Source: Bog-756 sp963831535 (lineage in GTDB: Bacteria; Actinomycetota; Acidimicrobiia; Acidimicrobiales; RAAP-2). Taken from it: a stretch of DNA of 64,000 bases. Shown piece after piece: positions 26,970 through 36,440 of this stretch. Position 1 is the stretch's first letter; every line of letters starts with the position of its first letter. The stretch spans positions 1 to 64,000 of the forward strand of contig CAWHQP010000004.1 in the NCBI GenBank assembly GCA_963831535.1. The letters run 5' to 3'. The notes under the pieces were generated by a model that saw only the letters and a list, made by a program, of their open reading frames with translations, searched no databases and had not been told where the DNA came from. A program made the position numbers and the translations under genes.

Positions 26970-27461
26970 ATGATCGACATCAATCCCCTGTGCCCGGATG
27001 ATTGGCAGGTCATTCGTAGGGTCCGGCTCCAGTCCCTCCACGAATCACCGGATGCCTTCACCTCGACCTACGAACGCGAAGCTACCTTCGATGAGTTGAT
27101 CTGGCGAGATCGCGCCACCACCTGTCAATGGTTCGTGGCTACTGAGGCTGGAGAGGCCATCGGAGTTGCCGGCGGTATCGACGGCCTGGCCGACGACTCA
27201 AGCGATCGGGAGCTGGTGGGCATGTGGGTCGCTCCATCGCACCGGGGCAGGGGGACCGCTCGCCGCCTGCTCGAGGCGGTAGGAGTCTGGGCCGAAGGAC
27301 AAGGGGCCACCATGCTGCGGTTGGGCGTAAAGGAGAGCAATGTGGAAGCGCACGATGCCTACCTCCGTATGGGGCTCAGGGTCTCGAGAGAGACCAGGGC
27401 GGCCCACGCCGCTCCGGACAGGTCCGTCGTGATCATGGTGCTGGACCTCGAGCATCACTAG
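26970..27461 (+). CDS. GNAT-family N-acetyltransferase
   Basis: The 163-residue GNAT protein has an early helix (WQVIRRVRLQSLHESPDAFT), WVAPSHRGRGTARRLLEAVG (motif A, R-x-x-G-x-G/A acetyl-CoA loop) and LRLGVKESNVEAHDAYLRMG (motif B). The ATG at 26970 lacks a Shine-Dalgarno site; a TACCCT hexamer about 10 bases upstream would allow a near-leaderless mRNA. The acceptor substrate is unknown. Confidence 0.87.
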   Translation: MIDINPLCPDDWQVIRRVRLQSLHESPDAFTSTYEREATFDELIWRDRATTCQWFVATEAGEAIGVAGGIDGLADDSSDRELVGMWVAPSHRGRGTARRLLEAVGVWAEGQGATMLRLGVKESNVEAHDAYLRMGLRVSRETRAAHAAPDRSVVIMVLDLEHH

Positions 27462-27592
27462 GTGCCGCGCTCCGCGCCATCGATGTTACCGGCGAGGTCG
27501 GGGTCGCTACCTCTGTGGTTGCCGCAGGGCCGACCGGGCAATCAACCGCCGACGGTCGGGTCTACGATGCCGGACCTCGATCTCCGGACTCG

Positions 27593-28387
27593 TCAGGCCA
27601 TCACCGGAGTGGGTGGGGTCGTCGAAGTCAGCGGGGGCAAGGGAACCACACCGGTAGGCGCGGTCAGGGGGTGCACCGTTCCCCACGCGCCCAGGTGGAG
27701 CGTCAGGCCGTCGATGCTGATCTCAACAGGGAGATGGGATCCGCCCACGGCCAGGTAGCAGGTGACCGGGCCGGCATCGTTCCCGGTGTTGCGGTAGGTG
27801 ATGGTGACAGCCCGCACACCATCTACCGTTTGGGTCGGACCCTCGTGGAAGCTCCTGGCATCGAATAGGTCCTGCGTCAGCGAGGGCATCGTGAGATCAG
27901 CGGCGGCGGCACCGTAGACCGGGCTGTTGTCCGGGACGTGTACCCACCGGCCGGCGAGTGTCGAAGCCTGGGTGGCGCTGAGGCCCACAGAAGTCGACCA
28001 GAACGATGCGTCGGCATCGACGTCCACGGTACCGAGGAGGTCCAGTGTGGTTGCCGACGGCCGGGCTCCGGAACCGGTGCCGGCAGATGTCACCGTCACC
28101 ACCTGGCTTCCCGACGACATGTCCGCATAGTCCGACTCGGTGAGCTCGGCGGTGCCTCCACCGGGGATGTGCGACATTCCACTACCGACCGCACTCACCG
28201 ATCCCTGCGCCATCATGGCTTGGCGTGCCTGGTCTACCAGTGACCGGGCCGACTTGGCGTTGTACTCGTTAGGGACAACCGACGCGGTCGTGGTGACGCC
28301 CAGTACCAGGAGCGCGACAAACGACATGGCCACCACCACAGCCCCCAGAGGCGGCGTACCGAGTGGATGTCCCGCCCCGGTGCTCAT
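27593..28387 (-). CDS. Membrane-anchored extracellular protein, unknown
   Basis: The 264-residue protein has one N-terminal membrane segment (LGAVVVAMSFVALLVLGVTT), then an extracytoplasmic domain containing KSARSLVDQARQAMMAQGSV and SATTLDLLGTVDVDADASFW. The general layout resembles LppX/LprG-type or LolA-like lipid-handling domains, but the similarity is weak. ATG 28387 has GAGAAGG upstream. The C-terminus is Pro/Thr-rich. Confidence 0.6.
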   Translation of the reverse strand: MSTGAGHPLGTPPLGAVVVAMSFVALLVLGVTTTASVVPNEYNAKSARSLVDQARQAMMAQGSVSAVGSGMSHIPGGGTAELTESDYADMSSGSQVVTVTSAGTGSGARPSATTLDLLGTVDVDADASFWSTSVGLSATQASTLAGRWVHVPDNSPVYGAAAADLTMPSLTQDLFDARSFHEGPTQTVDGVRAVTITYRNTGNDAGPVTCYLAVGGSHLPVEISIDGLTLHLGAWGTVHPLTAPTGVVPLPPLTSTTPPTPVMA

Positions 28388-28566
28388 GTGACCTTCTCCC
28401 CTCGTGGCGCCAGGCGCCGCGCCGTGGTCCGTTGTGTACACGATCGGCACAGTGAGGATCGGGCTTGAGCAGAGACCGTTGACCGTACTGGGCCTCGTCA
28501 CCAACCACCCCGTCGGTGCCCGTGTGCATACCCCGATTTGTCGGGGCCGACTGCCACACTGGTTGG

Positions 28567-28971
28567 GTGAGGCGCAACCTCGTGGTCGGGTTGGTGCTGT
28601 CAGGGTTGGTTCTCTGCGCCTGTGGGCAGACACGCTCCGAGGTTGTACCGCGACCGCTGTCGGGCGGGAAGTCCGGCACGAGCCCGACGACCTCCCCCGA
28701 GTCCTCCGCAGCAACATCGACGGCGACGTCGGACTTCTCCCTCGGCGAGGTCTTCCGTGAGGAAGGCGTGTTGCTGACCGGCTCCACCCCCACGGTGGCC
28801 GAGACCCTCGACTTCGTGGCCTACTTCCAATACATCGATGAGGCGTGCGATCAGGCCGAGCACAGTGCCACCTGTCCGGTGATGAGCGACGTCGACGTCA
28901 TCGCCCAGATGTACCTGGAGGCGCACAATCAGACGGCCATCGACGCCCACCAATCAGCGTCGGCCGGCTGA
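28567..28971 (+). CDS. Putative lipoprotein, unknown function
   Basis: The 134-residue product begins MRRNLVVGLVLSGLVLCACG. Basic residues, a hydrophobic core and two Cys at the cleavage region suggest a lipoprotein, though neither Cys has an ideal lipobox (LVLC or LCAC). A Ser/Thr-rich linker is followed by a helical domain with two Cys (EACDQAEHSATCPV). The GTG at 28567 is chosen because it gives a proper signal. It is divergent from the membrane-anchored gene at 27593. Confidence 0.6.
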   Translation: MRRNLVVGLVLSGLVLCACGQTRSEVVPRPLSGGKSGTSPTTSPESSAATSTATSDFSLGEVFREEGVLLTGSTPTVAETLDFVAYFQYIDEACDQAEHSATCPVMSDVDVIAQMYLEAHNQTAIDAHQSASAG

Positions 28972-29101
28972 TCCCCATCGAACGTGCCGCACCCCACCGG
29001 TCTCCGGCCGAGGGGAACGCCCGTCCGGGGGGCTTGGGGCAAATCCTAGGCTCCCTACTGCCCCTGAGCCGACGGACCTGGTAGGAAGATGCGCCGCGTA
29101 C

Positions 29102-30142
29102 TCAGCGAGCCAGCACCACCTTGACGGCACCGGTCTCCGCGGCCCTGGCGAACACGTCGTAAGCCTCGACCATGTCGTGAAGGCCGAAATGATGGGTGAC
29201 AAACCGAGCGGCATCGATCTGACCGCTGGTGAGCAGACGCAACAACGTGGGCGTCGAGTAGGTGTCCACCAGCCCCGTGGTGATCGTCACGTCACGTGTC
29301 CAGAGTGATTCGAGGTGCAGCGTGGCGGACTTCCCGTGGACCCCGATGTTGGCCACGTGCCCGCCCGGCCGGACCAATTCGGTACACAGCTCAAACGTAG
29401 CCGGCACACCAACCGCCTCGATGGCCACGTCGACGCCGAGGCCGTCGGTGAGTTCCCGCACCGCAGCCAGGGCGTCCTGGTGGCCGTTGTTGATAATGGC
29501 ATCGGCGCCGAACAGCTTGGCCATGTCGAGACGCGCCGCAGCCAGATCGATGGCAATGACCAGTCCCGGAGAGAACAGCTTGGCTCCGGTGATGGCCGAG
29601 AGCCCGATCGGTCCCGCACCCACCACGGCGACACTGTCACCCGGCCGCACCGTGCCGTTGAGGACACCGACCTCGTACGCGGTGGGGAGGATGTCGGCCA
29701 GCATGAGAAGCGCTTCGTCGCCGACCCCGTCGGGTACGGCGTAAGTGGATGTGTCGGCAAAAGGTACCCGGACGTATTCAGCCTGGGTCCCATCGATGAT
29801 GTGGCCGAGGATCCAACCTCCACCGCCGAGACACTGTCCATAGCGTCCGTCGCGGCAGTACCGGCACGTGCCGCAGGCACTGATGCACGATACGAGGACC
29901 CGGTCCCCGACCGCCACCGTCTTCACCCCCGAGCCGACCGCCTCGACGGTTCCCACTGCTTCGTGTCCCAGGATGCGACCGGCGGTGACTTCGGGGGTGT
30001 CGCCCTTCAGGATGTGCAGGTCGGAGCCGCAGATCGTGGTCGTATCCACCCGCACCACCGCGTCGGTATCCGCCTGTACCACAGGATCAGGCACGTCTTC
30101 CCATGCCTTGGTGGCGGGTCCGTGGTACACGAGGGCTTTCAT
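29102..30142 (-). CDS. Zinc-dependent alcohol dehydrogenase (MDR family)
   Basis: The 346-residue MDR enzyme has VDTTTICGSDLHILKGD (catalytic zinc Cys), GRILGHEAVGTVEAVGSGV (His/Glu), SCISACGTCRYCRDGRYGQC (structural zinc Cys set) and VAVVGAGPIGLSAITGAKL (NAD fold). The pattern is closest to threonine/sorbitol-dehydrogenase-like ADHs that act on small alcohols. ATG 30142 has AGGAG upstream. It follows the acetyltransferase by 10 bases and is probably cotranscribed with it. Confidence 0.92.
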   Translation of the reverse strand: MKALVYHGPATKAWEDVPDPVVQADTDAVVRVDTTTICGSDLHILKGDTPEVTAGRILGHEAVGTVEAVGSGVKTVAVGDRVLVSCISACGTCRYCRDGRYGQCLGGGGWILGHIIDGTQAEYVRVPFADTSTYAVPDGVGDEALLMLADILPTAYEVGVLNGTVRPGDSVAVVGAGPIGLSAITGAKLFSPGLVIAIDLAAARLDMAKLFGADAIINNGHQDALAAVRELTDGLGVDVAIEAVGVPATFELCTELVRPGGHVANIGVHGKSATLHLESLWTRDVTITTGLVDTYSTPTLLRLLTSGQIDAARFVTHHFGLHDMVEAYDVFARAAETGAVKVVLAR

Positions 30143-30152
30143 GGATTGACTC

Positions 30153-30860
30153 CTAGTTCTTCTCTGTGCCGTCAGTTTTCCCTCTCGACGGGTTGGGCGG
30201 TAGAGCCGAAAGGCCCTCATCTCCCCCCACCGGCGCACCGGCGCTCTCGGCTACCCCGGACGGTCCGGTGAAGTTCAACCGATCCGTCAACGCGGAATCG
30301 TCGGGTCCGAGCGTCAGTCGCACCGCGATCACACCGTGACTGGATGTCGTCGTGATCCCGTACCCCGAATGCAGGAACACATCCACCATGTTGCGGTTGT
30401 CGGCCAACGTTGAGGCGACAAATGTCGTGATGCCATTGGGCCGGGCCGCGTAGGCCAGATGATCGAGGAGCATCGTCCCGATTCCCAATTTCTGATAGGC
30501 GTCAGCCACGACGAACGCCACCTCGGCCTCGGTGGAGCCCGGACTCCGGTCATAGCGGCCGACGGCGATCAGCTGATCGCCATCCTCGGCAATCAGAGCC
30601 AACCGGTCGACATAGTCCACATGTGTGAAATGTTCGACCTCGGCCTCCGATAGTTCAGGATGCAGGAAGAAGTGACGGCGATACACAGAGGTCGGCGACA
30701 GTTGCCGGTGGAAGACGAGCAACCGGGGAGCATCATCGCCTCGTATGGGACGAACATGCACCTCCGTCCCGAGCTTCGTCGTCCACCGGCACTCCAACTC
30801 GATCGGATACCGGACGGCACCTGAATCTTCCACGGGATCTCCTTTGCGAACCCAGGCCAC
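30153..30860 (-). CDS. GNAT acetyltransferase-domain protein (Pat-like)
   Basis: The 235-residue protein has VHVRPIRGDDAPRLLVFHRQ and ADAYQKLGIGTMLLDHLAYA (acetyl-CoA loop QxxGxG), then NRNMVDVFLHSGYG. This is the arrangement of the GNAT half of protein-lysine acetyltransferases such as Pat, here without a cyclic-nucleotide domain. The GTG at 30860 has a GGAG very close by. It is upstream of, and probably in operon with, the zinc ADH; regulation of that enzyme is possible but only inferred. Confidence 0.75.
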   Translation of the reverse strand: MAWVRKGDPVEDSGAVRYPIELECRWTTKLGTEVHVRPIRGDDAPRLLVFHRQLSPTSVYRRHFFLHPELSEAEVEHFTHVDYVDRLALIAEDGDQLIAVGRYDRSPGSTEAEVAFVVADAYQKLGIGTMLLDHLAYAARPNGITTFVASTLADNRNMVDVFLHSGYGITTTSSHGVIAVRLTLGPDDSALTDRLNFTGPSGVAESAGAPVGGDEGLSALPPNPSRGKTDGTEKN

Positions 30861-30923
30861 AGCTCCGCCACCGGGGAGGGCCTTCTACAACGCTGGCATC
30901 TCCCATGGCAATGGGCCAGGGCC

Positions 30924-30970
30924 GTTCGGCCCTTTCCGGCGGTTCGGCCCTTTCGGCGGTTCGCCCGGTC
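30924..30970. repeat. Tandem GTTCGGCCCTTTC repeats in the acetyltransferase leader
   Basis: GTTCGGCCCTTTCCGGCG, GTTCGGCCCTTTCGGCG and a partial GTTCGCCC follow each other with 18- and 17-base periods, starting at 30924, 30942 and 30959. They lie about 65-110 bases upstream of the leftward acetyltransferase start. They could be operator copies or slippage products. Confidence 0.5.
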
Positions 30971-31122
30971 GCGGTGGCTCGCCCGCGACCCGGACGACTG
31001 CTCGTAGTGCTCCTCCGGGGCAACGGCGGGCGCGAGGAGGGTCATGCAGCGACAGGTTGTGGTCGGGACCACACGAGGAAAGATGAAACGGCATGCGGCG
31101 TATCCCTTGAACAGCCAACGGG

Positions 31123-32210
31123 CTACCCCGAAAGCAGGTGCGACGGAACCTCGGTCAGCAACACCGCACCGATGGAACAGACCTCCACCGGATCGTCATA
31201 GCCCTTGAGGAGGCGCCGGCCGGCCGCTCGGGACTCCACGACGTCGCCGGCCGACCGGGACGTCTCGGCGTCAACGAGCACTTCTCCAGGAATGGCCAAC
31301 TCCGCCAGTCGGGACGCCAGATTCACCACCTTGCCGTAGTAGTCGCCGTGCCGGACGATCACATCGCCGAAACAGACTCCTCCCCGTGGCTCGATACCAT
31401 CGCCGAAGGCGTCGGTGATGCCCCGGGCAATGGCGCACCCTGATGCCGCGTCAAGGGCGACGAACATCACCTCATCTCCAATGTGCTTCACGATGCGGCC
31501 ATTGTGGGCCGAAGCGACTTCGAAGGCTTTGGTTTCGAACACGCTCACCAGTTCCAGCACCTGGGCAGAGTCGGCGTGCAGTGACAGCGGGGTGAATCCG
31601 ACCAGGTCGACAAAGCCCACGGCCAGCCGGTGCAGCGCCCTCTCGGTGACCCCTTCCTGGGCGATCCGCTGACGATCGATGGCGTCCCGGAGGTGGTGAG
31701 CGAAAACAGTTCCCATCGCATCGCCCAGTCGCAATGCTGCCGAACACACCTGGGCCATGTCCTTGGCCCAGTCCAGCAGGTCCGTCCCAGGGCGCGCGGC
31801 TCGGGTTCCTTCGTCTGCACGTAGACGGCCACCGCGGCCTCGGCCAGGCGCGAGAGGGAACTGCCCATCACCCGCAACAGCTCGTCGCCGTAGGACCCGA
31901 CGGGGTTCTCGTTGACCAGGAAGGCCACGAACTCGGCGTCACGCTCGGTGAACATTCCGATGTCCGCATCGGGAACCACGATGCCCAGTGTCCGCCAGAG
32001 GGAGACAATGTTGTCCGCCGGTACACCCGCCCGGGTGGCAAGGTCGCCGGCCGAGAGATCGGCACCCTCGGCGAAGACCAGGTCCCCGGCAAGACTGGCG
32101 ATCCGGCAGTTGCGCCAGGCGCTCTCGATCTGCTCCTCCGTTGCCCCGAGCGACCGGAGGAAGCGGTTGACCGACTCGGTGCCTGCTTGCTCGTCATCGA
32201 CCGCATCCAC
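31123..32210 (-). pseudogene. Class III adenylate cyclase (Rv1264-like), broken by a frameshift near 31777-31812
   Basis: The N-terminal half (from 32210) is a helical regulatory domain ending EAAVAVYVQTKEPEP. The catalytic half (from about 31780 to 31123) continues in another frame with DLLDWAKDMAQ, FVDLVGFTPLSLHAD (metal Asp), GRIVKHIGDEVMF (Lys and metal Asp) and HGDYYGKVVNLASRL (Asn/Arg). Restoring one base near 31790 joins both parts into a full cyclase with an autoinhibitory helical domain like mycobacterial Rv1264. So either the gene is inactivated or the assembly lost one base in the GC-rich run GCGCGCCCTGGGA. If intact it would make cAMP. Confidence 0.85.
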
Positions 32211-32276
32211 CCTTCAGACGCTACCGGAATCCCCCCGATCTCGGCGGCCGGCGTCGGACCTCTACCGGGGGCGTAC

Positions 32277-32816
32277 TCACGTCCAGACATCGTGGTCCAT
32301 GAGATGCGTTCGCACGCGGCGCACATCCATCTCATGGTGGACGATCTCGTGGACGGTGTGTCGGACGACCCACGCCACGTCCCGCGACCGGGGCGCGGGG
32401 AAACTGAAGAAACAGCGTCTGGCCAGTTGTTCGTCGTCCAGCAGGGTGATGACCTTGGCGGCCAGGTTGGCCACCGATGTGAGTTCCTGGGCCACCTCGG
32501 TGGCGGACTCCCGGTCATAGCCGGCGTGGACGACCCGTTGCTCCCGGTGCATGGGGACAAACCGGGGTGCGTCCTCGACCAACGCCAGCAGAATCCGCTC
32601 ACGCTGGACGATGATCACGTCGCGCCCATGGCACGCGTACTCGACCACGGACCACGTCTCCGGGTCAGGTCGGGTGTGGATCGACGAGTCATCGCCACTG
32701 AACAGATCCTCAGCGATTCGTTCGGCACCCACCCGTAGGGCGGACGGTGCATCGGTAATCGCCAGACTGTCGTAGTGGAATCCGCACGCTTCACAGGGGT
32801 CCATGGACGACAGCAT
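32277..32816 (-). CDS. DinB-superfamily protein
   Basis: The 179-residue four-helix DinB/MST-like protein carries the three-His metal site: ETWSVVEYACHGRDV, a central helix pair, and HTVHEIVHHEMDVRRV. An unusual N-terminal DPCEACGFHYDS adds two Cys and could hold a metal. The family includes mycothiol- and bacillithiol-dependent enzymes; the actinobacterial members often use mycothiol. Start 32816; 32804 is an alternative ATG. Confidence 0.8.
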   Translation of the reverse strand: MLSSMDPCEACGFHYDSLAITDAPSALRVGAERIAEDLFSGDDSSIHTRPDPETWSVVEYACHGRDVIIVQRERILLALVEDAPRFVPMHREQRVVHAGYDRESATEVAQELTSVANLAAKVITLLDDEQLARRCFFSFPAPRSRDVAWVVRHTVHEIVHHEMDVRRVRTHLMDHDVWT

Positions 32817-33045
32817 GGCCCATCATCGTCGTGCATCGTGGGCCCCTCGTGCCGGATCCATCCGTGCCTGGTGGTCCCCGGTGGCGTTCGGCTCTGCGGA
32901 GAGTGCGCTCCTCGGCCCAGCCGTCGACGGCTGCCGGGGGCACCGGTTGGACCCAGCCCTCGGCAACGCCTCAGACCGGATGTTCCGGATGGCCCTGGTC
33001 AGGAGCCAGTAGCTCCACACCGACGACGGGACCGTAACCCCGCTC

Positions 33046-33855
33046 TTAGGTCACGAGTTTGGCCAGTTGCGCCTGCAGGGCCCGCATCGCCCGCAGCCAA
33101 CGCTCGCGGTCGCCGGCTCGCCGCTGTTCGTACGTGGCCACCTCCGGATGGGGAAGGATGAGGAACCGCTCCTCGGCCATGGCCTGGATCACCGCGTCGG
33201 CAACCACCTCAGGCTCGAGCATGCCGTCGCGACCGACCGTAGACACGGTGGCGTCGTGGGGGCCGAGGTCGTCGGCCCCGGTCATGGCGGTCCACACGCC
33301 CTGCGGGCACAGGCACGACACCCGCAACCCGGCGTCACCGTGGGTGATGGACAGCCATTCCGCCAGGGCCACAACAGCATGCTTGGTCACGCTGTACGGT
33401 GCCGATCCGAGCTGGGTCAACAGGCCGGCCGCCGACGCCGTGTGCACCAGATATCCCTCGCCCCGCTCGAGCATCGCCGGCACTACGGCCCGGGCGGCGA
33501 AAATGTGGCTCTGGACATTGACCGCCCACATGCGCTGCCACACGGCATCGGACACGTCGATACCGCCGGGCACCACGATGCCGGCGTTGGCGCAGAACAC
33601 GTCGAGGACTCCGAAGGTCGACTCCGCGGTAGCCACCAGGGCCTTGACCTGGGACTCGTCCGTCACGTCAACCGTCAGGGCGATAGCCGGGAAGCCCTGG
33701 TCGGTGAGTTCGTCCGCCACCGCCCGGGCGCCGTCACCGTTGAGATCGGCCACCACCGTTCCCCGGACGCCCTCCCGGGCGAAGGCGCGGCACATGGCCC
33801 GGCCGATGCCACTGGCCCCACCGGTCACCACCACATTGCGGTCGGCCAAGTCCAT
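33046..33855 (-). CDS. Short-chain dehydrogenase/reductase
   Basis: The 269-residue classical SDR begins MDLADRNVVVTGGASGIGRA. NAD(P) loop TGGASGIG, NAG in DVFCANAGIV, Ser of VHTASAAGL and the YxxxK of PYSVTKHAVVAL are all present. The ATG at 33855 follows the stop of the acyl-CoA dehydrogenase by two bases, so the two genes form a tight operon. It probably oxidises a hydroxyacyl- or alcohol intermediate; the substrate is unknown. Confidence 0.92.
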   Translation of the reverse strand: MDLADRNVVVTGGASGIGRAMCRAFAREGVRGTVVADLNGDGARAVADELTDQGFPAIALTVDVTDESQVKALVATAESTFGVLDVFCANAGIVVPGGIDVSDAVWQRMWAVNVQSHIFAARAVVPAMLERGEGYLVHTASAAGLLTQLGSAPYSVTKHAVVALAEWLSITHGDAGLRVSCLCPQGVWTAMTGADDLGPHDATVSTVGRDGMLEPEVVADAVIQAMAEERFLILPHPEVATYEQRRAGDRERWLRAMRALQAQLAKLVT

Positions 33856-33857
33856 GG

Positions 33858-35138
33858 TCAACCGCGCCCCCTGGAGCGACGCTCCATTACGTCGGCGTAC
33901 GTGACCAGGTCGGGATCGGCGGCCATGACCTCACTGAACTTCTCGCGTGCAGCGGCCCGCTTGGCCGGGAGGTAATCGGTGGGCCAGAAACCCTCATGGG
34001 GTTCGTATCCCTTCAGGACGTTGCGGGCCACGGTGACCTTGTGCACCTCGTCGACGCCGTCCATCACGCTCATCGCCGGCGAGCCGGCCCACATGGCCTG
34101 GAGCGGCGTGAGATCGGTGACTCCCAGGGAACCAAAGATGTGGATGGCACGGTAGGCGACGTCTTTCAGCACTTTGGCCGCCGTGTACTTGCACGCGGCA
34201 ATCTGGGTCCGAGCCTCTTGGGTACTCGAGTTGTCGATGGTCCAGGCCGTCCATAGCACCATCAGTCGGAGCATCTGGATCTCGGCGTAGGAGTCGGCCA
34301 CCGCGCTCTGGACCATTTGATGTTCGGCGATGATCTTGCCGTGGGACTCCCGGCTGAGGGCCCGTTCACACATCATGTCGAAGGCCCGTTTGCACTGGGC
34401 GATGGCCCGCATAGCGTGGTGGATCCTCCCCCCACCGAGCCGACGCTGGGCCAACACCTTGGCGCCATCCTCCGGTCCGAGAAGGTGGTCGAGGGGTATC
34501 CGGACGTCGCGGTAGACGATGTGGTCGTGGGTGCGTGGCTGATCCATAATCTCGACCCCGGACGTATTCCTCGGCACCACGAACATGCCGTTCGTGCACA
34601 TGACGAAGAGGATGTCGGCATGCCGGCCCGCGCTGGTGAACCACTTCTCGCCGTTGATGACCCACTCCTCGCCGTCCCGGACTGCGTGGGTCACGAAGAG
34701 GTTCGGGTCCGAACCCCCTTGAGGCTCGGTCATCGAATAGGCCGACCAGATCTCCTGGTTCATGAGTGGCTCGAGCCAGCGCTTTTTCTGGACCTCGGTC
34801 CCGTAGGCGGCCAGCAGCTCCATGTTGCCGGTGTCGGGGGCCTGACAGCCGAAGATCGCCGGCGCGCTCCCGTAACGGCCGATGATCTCGTTGAGTAGGG
34901 CCAGCTTCAGTTGGCCGAAGCCAGGCCCTCCAAGCTCCTTGTCGAGGAAGATCGCCCACAGACCGCGGTCCTTCACCTGTTGGCGCAGGGGGTCGACCAG
35001 GGCCTTCATCTTAGGATCGCGCATCCGAACGGCAAAGGGAAAGACCAGCTCAAGCGGCTCGACCTCTTCCCGGCAGAACGTCTCGACCCAGTCCAACTGG
35101 CCCTGGAACTCCGGTTCTGTCGAAAAATCCCACGCCAC
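33858..35138 (-). CDS. Acyl-CoA dehydrogenase (ACAD10/11-like family)
   Basis: The 426-residue flavoprotein has GGPGFGQLKLALLNEIIGRY, WSAYSMTEPQGGSDPNLFVT (FAD/substrate loop), GEEWVINGEKWFTSAGRHAD, RRLGGGRIHHAMRAIAQCKR and, near the C-terminus, VMDGVDEVHKVTVAR containing the catalytic Glu. The length and the AYSMTEPQ motif fit the ACAD10/11-type branch. It forms the alpha,beta double bond in an acyl-CoA. The GTG at 35138 has GAGG upstream. It is followed directly by the SDR. Confidence 0.92.
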   Translation of the reverse strand: MAWDFSTEPEFQGQLDWVETFCREEVEPLELVFPFAVRMRDPKMKALVDPLRQQVKDRGLWAIFLDKELGGPGFGQLKLALLNEIIGRYGSAPAIFGCQAPDTGNMELLAAYGTEVQKKRWLEPLMNQEIWSAYSMTEPQGGSDPNLFVTHAVRDGEEWVINGEKWFTSAGRHADILFVMCTNGMFVVPRNTSGVEIMDQPRTHDHIVYRDVRIPLDHLLGPEDGAKVLAQRRLGGGRIHHAMRAIAQCKRAFDMMCERALSRESHGKIIAEHQMVQSAVADSYAEIQMLRLMVLWTAWTIDNSSTQEARTQIAACKYTAAKVLKDVAYRAIHIFGSLGVTDLTPLQAMWAGSPAMSVMDGVDEVHKVTVARNVLKGYEPHEGFWPTDYLPAKRAAAREKFSEVMAADPDLVTYADVMERRSRGRG

Positions 35139-35349
35139 AGGCGGGCCTCCTCGTAATCGATTTAAGTTCGTTCATCATGCCCCCTGGGCACACCGACCGG
35201 CACGTCAATGTCCGAGGTCCGACCACCCAGACCGGGGCCGGCGACGGAGAGGCCGGCACTGGCCGCTCCGGACGGAAATGCGGAGGCGTCCTAGGGTGTT
35301 GGAGGGTCTAGCGGGGGTAGAGCGTGCAGCGAGGACAGGAGGAGTGGAT

Positions 35350-35823
35350 GTGACGGACCAATACCGCAGGGATCCTGATCGCGTCTCCCGGTTGTCCCGA
35401 AGGCAGTACGACGTCACACAAACGGGCGCCACCGAGCCTGCGTTCGCCAATGAGTTCTGGGATTCGAAGGAGTCGGGGATCTACGTGGACGTGGTTTCGG
35501 GTGAGCCCCTGTTCGCGTCGAGACAGAAATTCGACAGTGGGTGTGGGTGGCCGAGCTTCACCGTGCCCCTCGAGCCGGGCAATGTGGTGGAGACCGAAGA
35601 CCGGAGCCACGGGATGGTGAGGACCGAGGTCCGATCAGCCCACGGGGACAGCCACCTGGGCCACGTCTTCGACGACGGCCCGGCCGACCAGGGTGGCCTC
35701 CGCTACTGCATCAACTCCGCGGCACTTCGGTTCGTCCCCTACCAGGACCTGGAGGCGGAGGGCTACGGCGAGTACCGGAAGGTGCTGGACAGAACGACGA
35801 CACACCAGGAAGGGATCCAATGA
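35350..35823 (+). CDS. msrB: Peptide-methionine (R)-S-oxide reductase
   Basis: The 157-residue MsrB has YDVTQTGATEPAFANEFWD, KFDSGCGWPSFTVPL, AHGDSHLGHVFDDGP and GLRYCINSAALRF with the catalytic Cys. The usual zinc CxxC pairs are absent, so this is a zinc-free form; the Cys in DSGCGWPSF is the likely resolving residue. The GTG at 35350 has AGGAGG upstream at ideal spacing. Its stop overlaps the msrA start (ATGA). It repairs methionine-R-sulfoxide after oxidative damage. Confidence 0.95.
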   Translation: MTDQYRRDPDRVSRLSRRQYDVTQTGATEPAFANEFWDSKESGIYVDVVSGEPLFASRQKFDSGCGWPSFTVPLEPGNVVETEDRSHGMVRTEVRSAHGDSHLGHVFDDGPADQGGLRYCINSAALRFVPYQDLEAEGYGEYRKVLDRTTTHQEGIQ

Positions 35824-36341
35824 GTGATACGACGGAGACGGCGATTCTGGCCGGGGGATGCTTCTGGGGCATGCAGGACCTCGTACGGAAGCGCCCAGGA
35901 GTTCTCTCCTCGCGGGTGGGATACACCGGAGGGGAGGTGGCCAACGCCACGTACCGGAACCATGGAGGCCACGCCGAGGCCATTGAGATCGTCTTCGATC
36001 CATCGTCGACCTCGTACCGGGACCTCCTTGAGTTCTTCTTCCAGGTTCATGACCCGACGACCCTGAATCGCCAGGGAAATGACATCGGCACGAGCTACCG
36101 GTCAGCGATCTTCTACCTGAACGACGAGCAACGCCGAGTGGCCGAGGACACCATCGCCGATGTCGAGGCGTCGGGGCTCTGGCCCGGGAAGGTCGTCACC
36201 GAGGTGACCCCGGCCGGTCCCTTCTGGGAGGCCGAACCTGAGCACCAGGACTACCTGGAGCATTATCCGAACGGGTACACCTGCCACTTCCCCCGTCCGG
36301 GTTGGGTGCTACCCCACAGGAGCGACGCCGTCGCCGGCTGA
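35820..36341 (+). CDS. msrA: Peptide-methionine (S)-S-oxide reductase
   Basis: The 173-residue MsrA begins MSDTTETAILAGGCFWGMQD; GCFWG holds the catalytic Cys. GYTGGEVANATYRNHGGHAE, DPTTLNRQGNDIGTSYRSAI and EHQDYLEHYPNGYTCHF are all canonical. It reduces methionine-S-sulfoxide, complementing msrB. The ATG sits inside the msrB stop codon with AGGAAGG upstream, so the pair is coupled. Confidence 0.96.
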   Translation: MSDTTETAILAGGCFWGMQDLVRKRPGVLSSRVGYTGGEVANATYRNHGGHAEAIEIVFDPSSTSYRDLLEFFFQVHDPTTLNRQGNDIGTSYRSAIFYLNDEQRRVAEDTIADVEASGLWPGKVVTEVTPAGPFWEAEPEHQDYLEHYPNGYTCHFPRPGWVLPHRSDAVAG

Positions 36342-36440
36342 TGAGAGGCCTGTCGGCAGCACGCGCCGACGAACGGGTACCCCGGTCCAGCTAAGGGTGC
36401 AGCCGATGCCGGGATCGGCTGACGAGTACAGTGACCGGCC

